From assembly GCF_013294115.1 (NCBI RefSeq), contig NZ_JABSNP010000019.1:40302-104301 (forward strand): a DNA stretch of 64,000 bases. The letters are read 5' to 3'. Source of the stretch: Hymenobacter caeli. Its GTDB lineage: Bacteria; Bacteroidota; Bacteroidia; Cytophagales; Hymenobacteraceae. Shown in pieces: positions 25,963 to 34,033 of the stretch. Numbering within the stretch: the stretch's first letter is position 1; every line of letters begins with the position of its first letter. The translations under genes and the position numbers were made by a program. The notes under the pieces were generated by a model that saw only the letters and a list, made by a program, of their open reading frames with translations, searched no databases and was not told the DNA's origin.

Positions 25963-27594
25963 TCAGCTGCCCGCCGCGTCGCCTTCATCCAACTGCGTTT
26001 GCAAGTCCAGCTCGGCCAAATCCAGCTCGCGCTGGAGCTTGCGGATGGTTTCGACCTCGGCGTGGCCCTGCTTGTGGTGCTGCACGAGCAGGCCGAGCTG
26101 GTGCTGCACCAGGGCCAAACCGGTGCGCAGCACTTGCTGGTGCCGGCGCTGCCCGGGGCCCGGTTCGGCTGCGCCGGGGGCCGCCTCATCGGCGGCGTTG
26201 GCTCGCAGCAGGCCAATTTGTTGGGCGAGGCGCTGCTCCAGCGGGGCCAGCACCTCAGGAGCGGTGCAGGCGGCCAGGGTGCCGTGCAGAAACGCCAGCG
26301 AATCGGTGGCCAGCTCCAGGCGCAGGGCCTGCTCGTGGCGGTCGGCGGCGGCCGTTTCGCCGTGCACGCCCAGGCGGCGCACCAGCCACGGCAGCGTGAG
26401 GCCCTGCACTAGCAGCGTCACCAGAATGACGGCGAAGGTGAGGAACAGCAGCACGTTGCGCTGCGGGAAGGCGCGGCCGTCGGCCAGCGCCAGGGGCAGG
26501 GCCAGGGCCGTGGCCAGCGACACCACCCCGCGCATACCGGCCCACGACGTCACCAGCAGCTCGCGCCAGCTAATAAGCGGTGGGGCCGCATCGCCGGCCG
26601 AGCGGCGGAAAAAGGTGACGAGTGCCGCGACCGGGAAAATCCACACGATGCGGATGACGACGGCCACGGCGCTGATGAGCAGCCCGTAGCCGCACAGCGC
26701 GGGCAGGCGGCCGGGCGGCAGGCCGCGCAGCACGGCCGGCAGCTGCAACCCGATGAGGATGAACACGAAGCCGTTCAGCAGGAAGTTGACCACGCGCCAG
26801 AAGCTGGCGTTTTGCAGGCGCGTGGGCCCCGAGTACACCTCCGGGGCCCGCCGCGACATCACCAGGCCCATGAACACCACCGCCAGCACCCCCGAGGCCC
26901 CCACGTGCTCGGCCAGCAGGTACACCAGAAACGGCAGCAGCAGCGAAATGGCCGTGGCCGTCGTGGCCTCGCGCACCCGGGCTTGCAGCCACGCCGTGCC
27001 GTAGCCGGCCGCCAGCCCGAGGGCCACGCCGCCGCCGGCCACCAGCACGAATTGCGCGCCCGCCCGCCACGCCACAAACCCGCCGCTGACCACGGCCGCC
27101 ACGGCGTAGCGGTAGGCAATGAGGGCGGTGGCGTCGTTCACCAGGCCCTCGCCTTCCAGCGTCACGCTCACGCCCTTGGGCAGGCCCAGGCCCTGCGTGG
27201 CGCTGCTGGCCGCCACGGCGTCGGGCGGCGACACGATGGCCCCCAGCACAAACGCCAGCGGCCAGCCAAAGCCCGGCAAAAAGTAGTGCGCCACCACGGC
27301 CACGGCCACCGTCGTGAACGCCACCAGCCCCACGGCCAGCAGCAGAATGGGCCGGCGGTAGTGGTTGAAATCCTGCCAGGTGAGGTTGAAGCCCGCGTAG
27401 TAGAGCAGGGGCGGCAAAATCAGCAGGAATACCACGTCGGGCTCCAGCTTGATGGGGGGCAGGCCGGGCACGAAGCCCAGCGCCAGGCCCGCCGCCACCA
27501 GCAGCACCGCCTGCGGCAGCCGGCTCCGCTGGAATAGCACCGACAGGCCCGCAAGCAGGGCCAGTAAGACCAGGATGGTTTCGAAGCTATTCAT
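25963..27594 (-). CDS. Na+/H+ antiporter, CPA1 (NhaP/YjcE) family
   Basis: The protein has 543 residues. The N-terminal 400 residues hold about twelve membrane helices with PPLLYYAGFNL, LGAIVSPPDAVAASS (the conserved Asp-containing motif of CPA1 exchangers), EGEGLVNDATALIAYR and SWAGMRGVVSLATALALP. Residues about 430-543 are a cytoplasmic, Gln/Leu-rich helical tail. It exchanges Na+ or K+ for protons across the inner membrane. Confidence 0.92.
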   Translation of the reverse strand: MNSFETILVLLALLAGLSVLFQRSRLPQAVLLVAAGLALGFVPGLPPIKLEPDVVFLLILPPLLYYAGFNLTWQDFNHYRRPILLLAVGLVAFTTVAVAVVAHYFLPGFGWPLAFVLGAIVSPPDAVAASSATQGLGLPKGVSVTLEGEGLVNDATALIAYRYAVAAVVSGGFVAWRAGAQFVLVAGGGVALGLAAGYGTAWLQARVREATTATAISLLLPFLVYLLAEHVGASGVLAVVFMGLVMSRRAPEVYSGPTRLQNASFWRVVNFLLNGFVFILIGLQLPAVLRGLPPGRLPALCGYGLLISAVAVVIRIVWIFPVAALVTFFRRSAGDAAPPLISWRELLVTSWAGMRGVVSLATALALPLALADGRAFPQRNVLLFLTFAVILVTLLVQGLTLPWLVRRLGVHGETAAADRHEQALRLELATDSLAFLHGTLAACTAPEVLAPLEQRLAQQIGLLRANAADEAAPGAAEPGPGQRRHQQVLRTGLALVQHQLGLLVQHHKQGHAEVETIRKLQRELDLAELDLQTQLDEGDAAGS

Positions 27595-27662
27595 AACGAG
27601 CGGAATGCGGTAAAGCTAGGTCGCTGCCGCCCAAACCGGGCCCCGCCACTGGCCCCGCCGCC

Positions 27663-28742
27663 CTACTGGTCAAAATCCACCGCCACCTGGGCCGCGGTGG
27701 GGCGGGCCTGGCACGTGAGCACGTAGCCGCGGGCTATTTCATCGGCTGATAGCGAGTAGTTTACGTCCATGGCCGCGGTGCCTTCCGTGATGCGGGCGCG
27801 GCAGGTGCTGCACATGCCGTTTTTGCAGGAGTAGGGCGCGTCGGCCCCGGCGGCCAGGGCGGCGTCGAGAATCGTGTCGCCGTAAAACGACATGTCGAGG
27901 CGGTAGGCGCGGCCGTCGAGCTGCACGCTTACCTGGCTTTTCTGGTCGTCGGTGCCGGCGGGGCGGGCGGGGCCCGGGGCGGCTTTGGGGGCCCCGGTGG
28001 CGAATAGCTCGAAGTGGACTTTTTCCGGGGCCACGCCGGCCTCGGCCAGCGCCTCCCGCACGCCCGTAATCATCTCCTCGGGCCCGCAAATGAAGCACTC
28101 GTCGATGCGGCCTGCGGGCACGATCTTCTGCAAGAATTGCGCGGTTTTTTCGCGGTCGATGCGGCCGAACAGGAGGTCGGCGTCGCCTTGCTCGCGGCTC
28201 AGCACGTGGTACACGCTCAGGCGGTTCAGGAACTTATTCTTCAGGGCCTCAATGCCTTCCTTGAAGATGATGGAGTTGCGGCCGCGGTTGCCGTACACCA
28301 GGTACACCTGGCTATTCGGTTCGGTGAGGAGTACGGTTTTGGCGATGGAAAACACGGGCGTGATGCCGCTGCCCGCCGCGAAGAGCACGTACCGCTTGGC
28401 GTTTGCGGGGTGCAGGGCGGGCGGCGTGAAGCGGCCCTGCGGCGGCATCACATCCAGTAAGTCGCCGGGGCGCAGGCCGCCGCCGCCCACCACCAGGCTG
28501 GAGAACCGTCCGCCCGGCACCCGCTTGATGGCCACGCGCCACTCGTCGTCCAACGGGCTGCTGCACAGCGAATAGGAGCGGCGCAGCTCCTCGCCGCCGT
28601 GGGTGCGGCGCAGCGTGAGGTACTGGCCCGGCGCGTAGCGGAAGGCGTCGCGCAGCTCGGCGGGCACCTCGAAGGAGACGCTCACGCAGTCGGGCGTTTC
28701 GCGGGTGATGCTTTTGACGGCGAGGGAATGGAATCGGCTCAT
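27663..28742 (-). CDS. paaE: 1,2-phenylacetyl-CoA epoxidase reductase subunit PaaE
   Basis: The product has 359 residues from ATG 28742. Residues 1-235 are a ferredoxin-NADP reductase module (YAPGQYLTLR, RRSYSLCSSP, FAAGSGITPVFSI). The C-terminal domain is a plant-type 2Fe-2S ferredoxin with CKNGMCSTCRA (Cys about 304, 309, 312) and a last Cys in LTCQARP (about 344). PaaE passes electrons from NADPH to the PaaA diiron site. It is separated from paaABCD by about 6 kb of unrelated genes and is divergent from the ADA2-like gene. Confidence 0.95.
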   Translation of the reverse strand: MSRFHSLAVKSITRETPDCVSVSFEVPAELRDAFRYAPGQYLTLRRTHGGEELRRSYSLCSSPLDDEWRVAIKRVPGGRFSSLVVGGGGLRPGDLLDVMPPQGRFTPPALHPANAKRYVLFAAGSGITPVFSIAKTVLLTEPNSQVYLVYGNRGRNSIIFKEGIEALKNKFLNRLSVYHVLSREQGDADLLFGRIDREKTAQFLQKIVPAGRIDECFICGPEEMITGVREALAEAGVAPEKVHFELFATGAPKAAPGPARPAGTDDQKSQVSVQLDGRAYRLDMSFYGDTILDAALAAGADAPYSCKNGMCSTCRARITEGTAAMDVNYSLSADEIARGYVLTCQARPTAAQVAVDFDQ

Positions 28743-28778
28743 GGGTGGGAGGGCAGCCAAAAAAAGAGGTAGTAAATC

Positions 28779-28886
28779 GTAGCGCGAACTGTAGCGCGGA
28801 CTTTGTAGTCCGCGCTTTTAAACGGCCGCCCAACGGTAATCGGCCGGACGAAGCGCGGGCCGCGAACCACAAAGTTCGCGCTGCTA
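28779..28886. repeat. TAGCGCGAACT / AGTTCGCGCT repeat, copy 2
   Basis: The left end GTAGCGCGAACTGTAGCGCG pairs with the right end CGCGAACCACAAAGTTCGCG as in the 25845 element; GCGGACTTTGTAGTCCGCG is a strong internal hairpin. It sits between paaE and the divergent lipoprotein gene, upstream of both. Confidence 0.7.
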
Positions 28887-28975
28887 TGCCCAGTTCCCGG
28901 GGCCCTGGCGGCCCGGCTTGTTGGGCCGCGCCGCCCGCGCCTGCTACTTTAGCGCCGAACACCCTTGGCAGAATA

Positions 28976-30604
28976 ATGATGGTACAGGCGGGACGGGCTT
29001 GGTTGGGGCGGGGCCCGGGGCCCCAAAGGTACCGCGGCCCCGGGCTGCTGGCCGGGCTGCTGGCCGGGCTGCTGGCCGGGCTGCTGGCCGGGCTGCTGGC
29101 CGGCTGCGCCGGGGGCCCCGGCGCGCACCCGGCGGGGGCCCCAGCGCAACCGGCCAGCAAAAGCAGCGCGGCCTACGAGCGGCGGCGCCAGGCGCTGGTG
29201 CGCGCCGACAGCGCCCGGGCGTTCGACGCGGCCATCGTGCTGACGCCCGCCGAGCAGCGCGCCAACCGCAAGCTGGTGCAGCTGCGGCAGCGGCTGGTGG
29301 CGCATTACGATTCGGTGAACTACTTCCCGCCGGCCCACAACTTCTTCCTGGCGCGCCGCCAGATGTACGCCACGCGCCTCTACCGGCTGCTGCTGGCCCT
29401 GCCCAAGGGCGGCGTGCACCACCTGCACCCCAACGCCGGCGCCAGCCCGTGGTGGCTGGTGCAGCGGGCCCTGCGCGAGCCCAACTGCTACGTGTACTGG
29501 GGCCCCCGCAGCACGCAGTACCTCCAGGGGCAAATGCGGTTTTTCCGGGCCGGCGAAGTGCCCGCCGGCTTCTACGCCGCGGGGGCCCTGAACAACACGG
29601 TGCCCCAGTTTCCGCAGAAGCTGCACCACTTGCTGACGTTCGACGCCCGCACCGGGCGCGACTCGGCCGACGTGTGGCGGGCTTTCGAGCAGTGCTTCCA
29701 GCGCATGAACGGCTTCACCAGCTACCAGCCCGTGTTCCGCGATATGTACGCGGCCATGTTCGACTCGCTGGCCGCCGATGGCGTGCAGCACGTTGAGCTG
29801 CGCTCGTCGCTGAACGGCAGCCTCTACGATTTGCGCCACCCGGCCGGCGCGTTTCCCGCCGATTCCATCATCCGCTACCTGCGGCAGGCGCAGCAGCAGG
29901 TGCGGGCCGGGCGCGAGCCGGCCTTCACGTTCCGGCTCATTTACACCAACTTGCGCTTCCGTGCTGCGGCCGCCATCCGCACCGACCTGGCGCAGGCCTA
30001 CCAGCTGCGCCGCCGCTACCCGGGCCTGGTGGCCGCCTACGACTTGGTGGCGCACGAAGACGCCGGCCACCCCACCGACTACTTCCGGGCCGTGTGGCTG
30101 GCCCGCGACTCGCTGGCCGCCGCCTACGGCACCGACCTGCCGCTGTGCCTGCACGACGGTGAGAGCACCTGGCGCCACACCGCCAACCTCTACGACGCGG
30201 CCCTGCTGCACAGCCGCCGCATCGGCCACGGCTTCAACCTGTCGTTCTTCCCGGCAGCCGAGGAGCTGGTGCGCCGCGAAAACATCTGCGTGGAAGTGAG
30301 CCCGCTCAGCAACCAGATCCTGGGCTACATCGGCGACCTGCGCCTGCACCCGGCCCACGCCTGGCTGCGGCACGGCCTCCAGATTTCCATCAGCTCCGAC
30401 GACCCCGGCATCTTCGACTACGTGGGCGTGACGCCCGACTACTGGGCCATCACCCTGGCCTGGGAACTAGACCTGCGCGCCCTGAAAAAACTGTCCCTCA
30501 ACGGCCTCGACTACAGCTTCCTAAGCTCCGCTGAAAAGAAAGCCGCCCGCGCCGCCTGGCAGCCCAAGTGGGACGCCTTCGTGGCCCGGCTCAACCGGGA
30601 GTAG
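28976..30604 (+). CDS. adenosine deaminase (ADA2/ADGF-like) lipoprotein with repeated signal-peptide core
   Basis: The protein has 542 residues from ATG 28976. The signal peptide core is five exact GLLA repeats (residues 23-42) ending in the lipobox LLAGC, so Cys44 is lipidated. The catalytic domain has the metal and active-site set of adenosine deaminases: GGVHHLHPNAG (HxH), LCLHDGES, RIGHGFN, EVSPLSNQILGY and SSDDPG. The long N-terminal region before the HxH resembles the ADA2/ADGF group of extracellular deaminases. It would convert adenosine to inosine at the cell envelope. It is followed by a nucleoside-phosphorylase-like gene and a purine permease, forming a salvage set. Confidence 0.85.
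   Translation: MMVQAGRAWLGRGPGPQRYRGPGLLAGLLAGLLAGLLAGLLAGCAGGPGAHPAGAPAQPASKSSAAYERRRQALVRADSARAFDAAIVLTPAEQRANRKLVQLRQRLVAHYDSVNYFPPAHNFFLARRQMYATRLYRLLLALPKGGVHHLHPNAGASPWWLVQRALREPNCYVYWGPRSTQYLQGQMRFFRAGEVPAGFYAAGALNNTVPQFPQKLHHLLTFDARTGRDSADVWRAFEQCFQRMNGFTSYQPVFRDMYAAMFDSLAADGVQHVELRSSLNGSLYDLRHPAGAFPADSIIRYLRQAQQQVRAGREPAFTFRLIYTNLRFRAAAAIRTDLAQAYQLRRRYPGLVAAYDLVAHEDAGHPTDYFRAVWLARDSLAAAYGTDLPLCLHDGESTWRHTANLYDAALLHSRRIGHGFNLSFFPAAEELVRRENICVEVSPLSNQILGYIGDLRLHPAHAWLRHGLQISISSDDPGIFDYVGVTPDYWAITLAWELDLRALKKLSLNGLDYSFLSSAEKKAARAAWQPKWDAFVARLNRE
29042..29101 (+). repeat. five tandem 12-bp units GGGCTGCTGGCC in coding sequence
   Basis: Five identical in-frame units encode GLLA x5 in the hydrophobic core of the lipoprotein signal peptide. 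Slippage would add or remove four residues without a frameshift. The next codons give Gly-Cys of the lipobox. Confidence 0.95.
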
Positions 30605-30657
30605 GTAATTCTGTATTGACTGTCAATGGATTATGATTCAAGCAAAAATTGCTTATG

Positions 30658-30820
30658 GTAGCCCCAGCGGGGCGGCCCGTCGGTAGCAACCAATAGCAAT
30701 AGTAACTAAAAGCCCCAGCGGGGCGACCCAGACGGTCGTGTTTTCCTCGGGTCGCCCCGCTGGGGCTTTATCGTGCGTCAATCACCCTTTCCTACCGACG
30801 GGCTGCCCCGTTGGGGCTGA
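30658..30820. repeat. nested inverted repeats of AGCCCCAGCGGGGCG type
   Basis: An outer pair (30659-30685 and 30792-30818; TAGCCCCAGCGGGGCGGCCC / complement) encloses an inner pair beginning AGCCCCAGCGGGGCGACCC near 30711 and its complement near 30747-30768. Four copies of one REP-like unit are arranged as nested palindromes. Such units are often mobilised by RAYT transposases in other bacteria, but no transposase is in the window. Confidence 0.8.
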
Positions 30821-30865
30821 AAAGCGCTTTGCTTAAACTCAATACATAACCAACCGCTCCTACTC

Positions 30866-31930
30866 ATGATGAAACGCATTTCTACCCTGATACTGCTGCT
30901 GGTGGGGGCCCTGGCTGGGGCCCCCGCGCGGGCGGCCCAACCCCTGCCGGTGCGGGTGGTGGTGGTGACGATGTTTGAGCGCGGGGCCGATACCGGCGAC
31001 ACGCCCGGCGAGTTCCAGTACTGGGTGGAGCGGCTGCCGCTGAAGCAAACCATCGCCTTCCCGCAGGGCTACCGCGCCCTGCGCTACAATGCGGATAAGC
31101 AGGTGCTGGGCATCTGCACGGGCATGGGTACGGCGCGGTCGGCGGCCTCCATTATGGCCCTGGGCATGGACCCGCGCTTCGACCTCTCGCACGCCTACTG
31201 GCTGGTGGCGGGCATCGCCGGCATCGACCCCGCCGACGGCAGCACGGGCTCGGCGGTGTGGGCCGAGTGGCTGGTGGATGGCGACCTGGCCCACGAAATC
31301 GACCCCCGCGAAATGCCCGCCGGCTGGAGCACCGGCTACCTGCCGCTCAGCAAAACCCAGCCCTACCAGCAGCCCATGCGCGAGGGCGAGTACAACAACG
31401 CCCTGCACCTCAACCCCGCCCTGGTGCACTGGGCCTACGGCCTGACCAAGGACCTCAAGCTACCCGACAACGACAAAATCCGGGAGCTGCGCGCGGCCTA
31501 CACCGCCACGCCCGCCGCCCAGCAGCCGCCCCGCGTGATGCTCGGCGACCACCTGGCCGCCATGACCTACTGGCACGGCCAGTACGCCACCCAGTGGGCC
31601 AACGACTGGGTAAAATACTGGACCCAGGGCCAGGGCAACTTCGTGACGTCGGCCATGGAAGACACCGGCACGGGCCAGTCGCTGGAGTTTCTGGCCAAGG
31701 CCGGCAAGGTTGATTTTCAGCGCTTCCTGGTGCTGCGCGCGGCGAGCAACTTCACCATGCAGCACCCCGGCAGCACCGCCATCCAGAGCCTGGCCAACGA
31801 GGAACACGGCCAGGACAAAGGCCACTCGGCCTACCTGCCCGCCCTCGAAGCCGCCTACCTGACCGGCGCCAAAGTGGTGAACAGCCTGGTGGACAACTGG
31901 GCCACCTGCCGCGACCAGCTGCCCAAGTAG
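30866..31930 (+). CDS. NUP-family purine nucleoside permease/phosphorylase-like protein
   Basis: The protein has 354 residues from ATG 30866 (a second Met follows) with a signal peptide ending near ARAAQP. VVVVTMFERGADTGDTPGEF, GICTGMGTARSAASIMALG and WLVAGIAGIDPADGSTGSA are signatures of the NUP family first described as yeast purine nucleoside permeases. The fold is that of nucleoside phosphorylases, and a hydrolase or phosphorylase role is more likely than transport. It would split nucleosides in the periplasm, between the deaminase lipoprotein and the base permease encoded on either side. Confidence 0.9.
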   Translation: MMKRISTLILLLVGALAGAPARAAQPLPVRVVVVTMFERGADTGDTPGEFQYWVERLPLKQTIAFPQGYRALRYNADKQVLGICTGMGTARSAASIMALGMDPRFDLSHAYWLVAGIAGIDPADGSTGSAVWAEWLVDGDLAHEIDPREMPAGWSTGYLPLSKTQPYQQPMREGEYNNALHLNPALVHWAYGLTKDLKLPDNDKIRELRAAYTATPAAQQPPRVMLGDHLAAMTYWHGQYATQWANDWVKYWTQGQGNFVTSAMEDTGTGQSLEFLAKAGKVDFQRFLVLRAASNFTMQHPGSTAIQSLANEEHGQDKGHSAYLPALEAAYLTGAKVVNSLVDNWATCRDQLPK

Positions 31931-31939
31931 GGCTGTAGA

Positions 31940-32031
31940 ACGGAGTGGCACTCCGTTGCCGGGCGCGCGGAAAACGGAGTGCCACTCCGTTCTACAGGGC
32001 CGCGCGGAAAACGGAGTGCCACTCCGTTCTA
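31940..32031. repeat. three ACGGAGTGCCACTCCGT hairpins
   Basis: The hairpin unit ACGGAGTG(G/C)CACTCCGT occurs at 31940-31956, 31974-31990 and 32011-32027, separated by GC-rich spacers that contain CGCGCGGAAA. A variant, GGAGTACCACTCCGTT, is at 5918-5933. The array lies between the NUP and permease genes. Confidence 0.85.
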
Positions 32032-32081
32032 CGGGGCCCTGTACCGCCCCGGGCCCCCAACTCCATCTCGAAATCTGCCCC

Positions 32082-33374
32082 ATGCCGCTCCTCGAAAAAC
32101 TGTTCCACCTGCGCGACCATGATACCACGGTGCGCACCGAAGTGGCGGCCGGCGCCACCACCTACCTCACGATGGCCTACATCGTGTTTGTGGTGCCGGC
32201 CACGCTCAGCGCCGCCGGCCTCGACAAGCCGGCCCTGATTGCCGCCACGTGCCTGGTCACGGCCTTTTCCACGGCCCTGATGGGCTTTGGGGCCAACGTG
32301 CCGGTGGCGGTGGCCCCGGGCCTGGGCCTGACGGCGTTTTTCAGCTACACCCTCGTGCTCACCAACGGCGTGCCGTGGCCGGTGGCGCTGGGCATCGGGT
32401 TTTGGGCGGGCGTGTTGTTCCTGGTGCTGAGCCTAGTGGGGGCCCGGGAGCGGCTGGTGGCCGCCATTCCGCCGGTTATTGTGGCGGCCATACCGGTGGG
32501 CATCGGGGCGTTTTTGCTGCTGATTGGGCTGCGCAACATGGGCCTGGTGGTGGCCAGCCCGGCCACGCTGGTGGCGCTGGGCAAGTTCACGCCGCCGGTG
32601 GTTATCAGCGTGGCGGGGCTGTTTGGTACGCTGGCGCTGCACGTCCGGCGGGTGCCGGGCGCCATCCTGCTCGGCATTGTGGGCACCACGCTGGCGGCGG
32701 CGGCGGCCGGGCTGGTGGCCGCGCCGGCGGCGGTGTTTTCCAGCCGCGTCAGCCTGGCGCCGGTGGCGTTTCGGCTGGATATTTTGGGGGCCCTGCGCTG
32801 GAGCCTGCTGGGGCCCGTCTTCGCCCTGTTCTACGTCAGCCTCTTCGACTCGCTGGGCACCCTGGTGGCCTGCGCCGGCGCGGCCGGCCTGGGGCAACCC
32901 GACGGCAAAATCCGGGGCCTGAACCGGATGCTGAACCTCGACGCGGTGGCCGCCATTGCCAGCAGCCTGCTGGGCACCTCGCCCAGCACGGCCTACATCG
33001 AGTCGGCCACGGGCATCGCGGCCGGGGGCCGCACGGGCCTCACGGCGGTGGTCACGGCGCTGCTGTTCGTGGGGTCGCTGGCCGTCATTCCGCTCATCAG
33101 CGTGGTGCCGGCCTACGCCACGGCCCCCGCCCTGGTGCTGGTGGGCCTGCTGATGGTCGGCGAAATCCGTCGCCTCGACTTCGACAAGTTCGAGGAGTTC
33201 GTGCCCGCGCTGCTCACCGTGTTCCTGATGCCGTTCAGCTTTTCCATCGCCACGGGCCTGGCCTGCGGGCTGCTGGCCTGGGGCCTGCTGCGGGTGCTGC
33301 TGGGCCGCGTGCGCGACATCAGCCCGGTGCTGGGCATCATCCTGGGGCTCTCGCTGGTGAGCCTGCTGCTGTAG
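32082..33374 (+). CDS. NCS2 family purine/uracil-type permease (AzgA-like)
   Basis: The protein has 430 residues from ATG 32082; the upstream open frame crosses the hairpin array and is rejected. About 12-13 membrane segments are present. MAYIVFVVPATLSAAGLD, GFGANVPVAVAPGLGLTAFF and LGTSPSTAYIESATGIAAGG are typical of the AzgA/GhxP adenine-guanine-hypoxanthine branch of NCS2 permeases. It would import the base released by the preceding nucleoside enzymes. Confidence 0.92.
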   Translation: MPLLEKLFHLRDHDTTVRTEVAAGATTYLTMAYIVFVVPATLSAAGLDKPALIAATCLVTAFSTALMGFGANVPVAVAPGLGLTAFFSYTLVLTNGVPWPVALGIGFWAGVLFLVLSLVGARERLVAAIPPVIVAAIPVGIGAFLLLIGLRNMGLVVASPATLVALGKFTPPVVISVAGLFGTLALHVRRVPGAILLGIVGTTLAAAAAGLVAAPAAVFSSRVSLAPVAFRLDILGALRWSLLGPVFALFYVSLFDSLGTLVACAGAAGLGQPDGKIRGLNRMLNLDAVAAIASSLLGTSPSTAYIESATGIAAGGRTGLTAVVTALLFVGSLAVIPLISVVPAYATAPALVLVGLLMVGEIRRLDFDKFEEFVPALLTVFLMPFSFSIATGLACGLLAWGLLRVLLGRVRDISPVLGIILGLSLVSLLL

Positions 33375-33431
33375 CGGCCCGCGGGGAGCAGGCCAACCGG
33401 GCCGACATGCTCATCTGGCGTCCGCGCGCCG

Positions 33432-34016
33432 CTACTTCCGCTCCAGGCCGTTGAGTAGCACGGTGATGATGTTGGCCTCCAGCTCTTCGGCCGACAGCTC
33501 GCGGCCGGGCCGGAACCACAGCTCAATCCAGCGCACGGCCGAGAGGATGGTGAACAGGGCCACCGACACGTTCACGGGCTGAAACTCGCCGGCCGCGATG
33601 CCGGCTTCAATGAGGGCCGCGAAGCCTTTTTCGTAGGTTTTGCGGGCCTGCTTGAACTCGCCCAGCTTGGGCTCGGGCAGGTACTTCCAGTCGTGGTTGG
33701 CCACGGACACGGCGGGGCCGTCCTCTACCATCAGGCGGATGTGCAGGCGGATGAGGGCCTTGATTTTGTCGCCGTAGCTGGCCTCGGTGGCCGAAATTTC
33801 GCCCAGCTGCGAGATGTAGAGGCCCGAAATCCGGAAGCAGATGCTGGCCAGAATTTCGTCCTTGGCCTTGATGTGGTTGTACATGCTGGCCGCCTCCATG
33901 CCCACCTGCCCGGCCAGGTCGCGCATGGACGTGCCACCGTAGCCCCGGTCCTTGAAGAGCTTCGCGGCCTCGGTCAGAATCAGCTCGCGCTTCGATAACT
34001 TCTTTGTCTTCACCAT
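33432..34016 (-). CDS. TetR/AcrR family regulator, probable phenylacetate repressor
   Basis: The protein has 194 residues from ATG 34016. The N-terminal HTH (LILTEAAKLFKDRGYGGTSM, RDLAGQVGMEAASMYNHIKAKDE) is of TetR type and the rest is a helical ligand domain. It lies 17 bases downstream of paaK on the same strand, so it is probably co-transcribed and controls paaK and the paa operon. Palindromes CTAAC-N4-GTT(A/C)G before paaA and paaK are its likely sites. Phenylacetyl-CoA would be the expected inducer by analogy with other PaaR proteins. Confidence 0.88.
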   Translation of the reverse strand: MVKTKKLSKRELILTEAAKLFKDRGYGGTSMRDLAGQVGMEAASMYNHIKAKDEILASICFRISGLYISQLGEISATEASYGDKIKALIRLHIRLMVEDGPAVSVANHDWKYLPEPKLGEFKQARKTYEKGFAALIEAGIAAGEFQPVNVSVALFTILSAVRWIELWFRPGRELSAEELEANIITVLLNGLERK

Positions 34017-34033
34017 AATGCTGGGGGCGCTGG

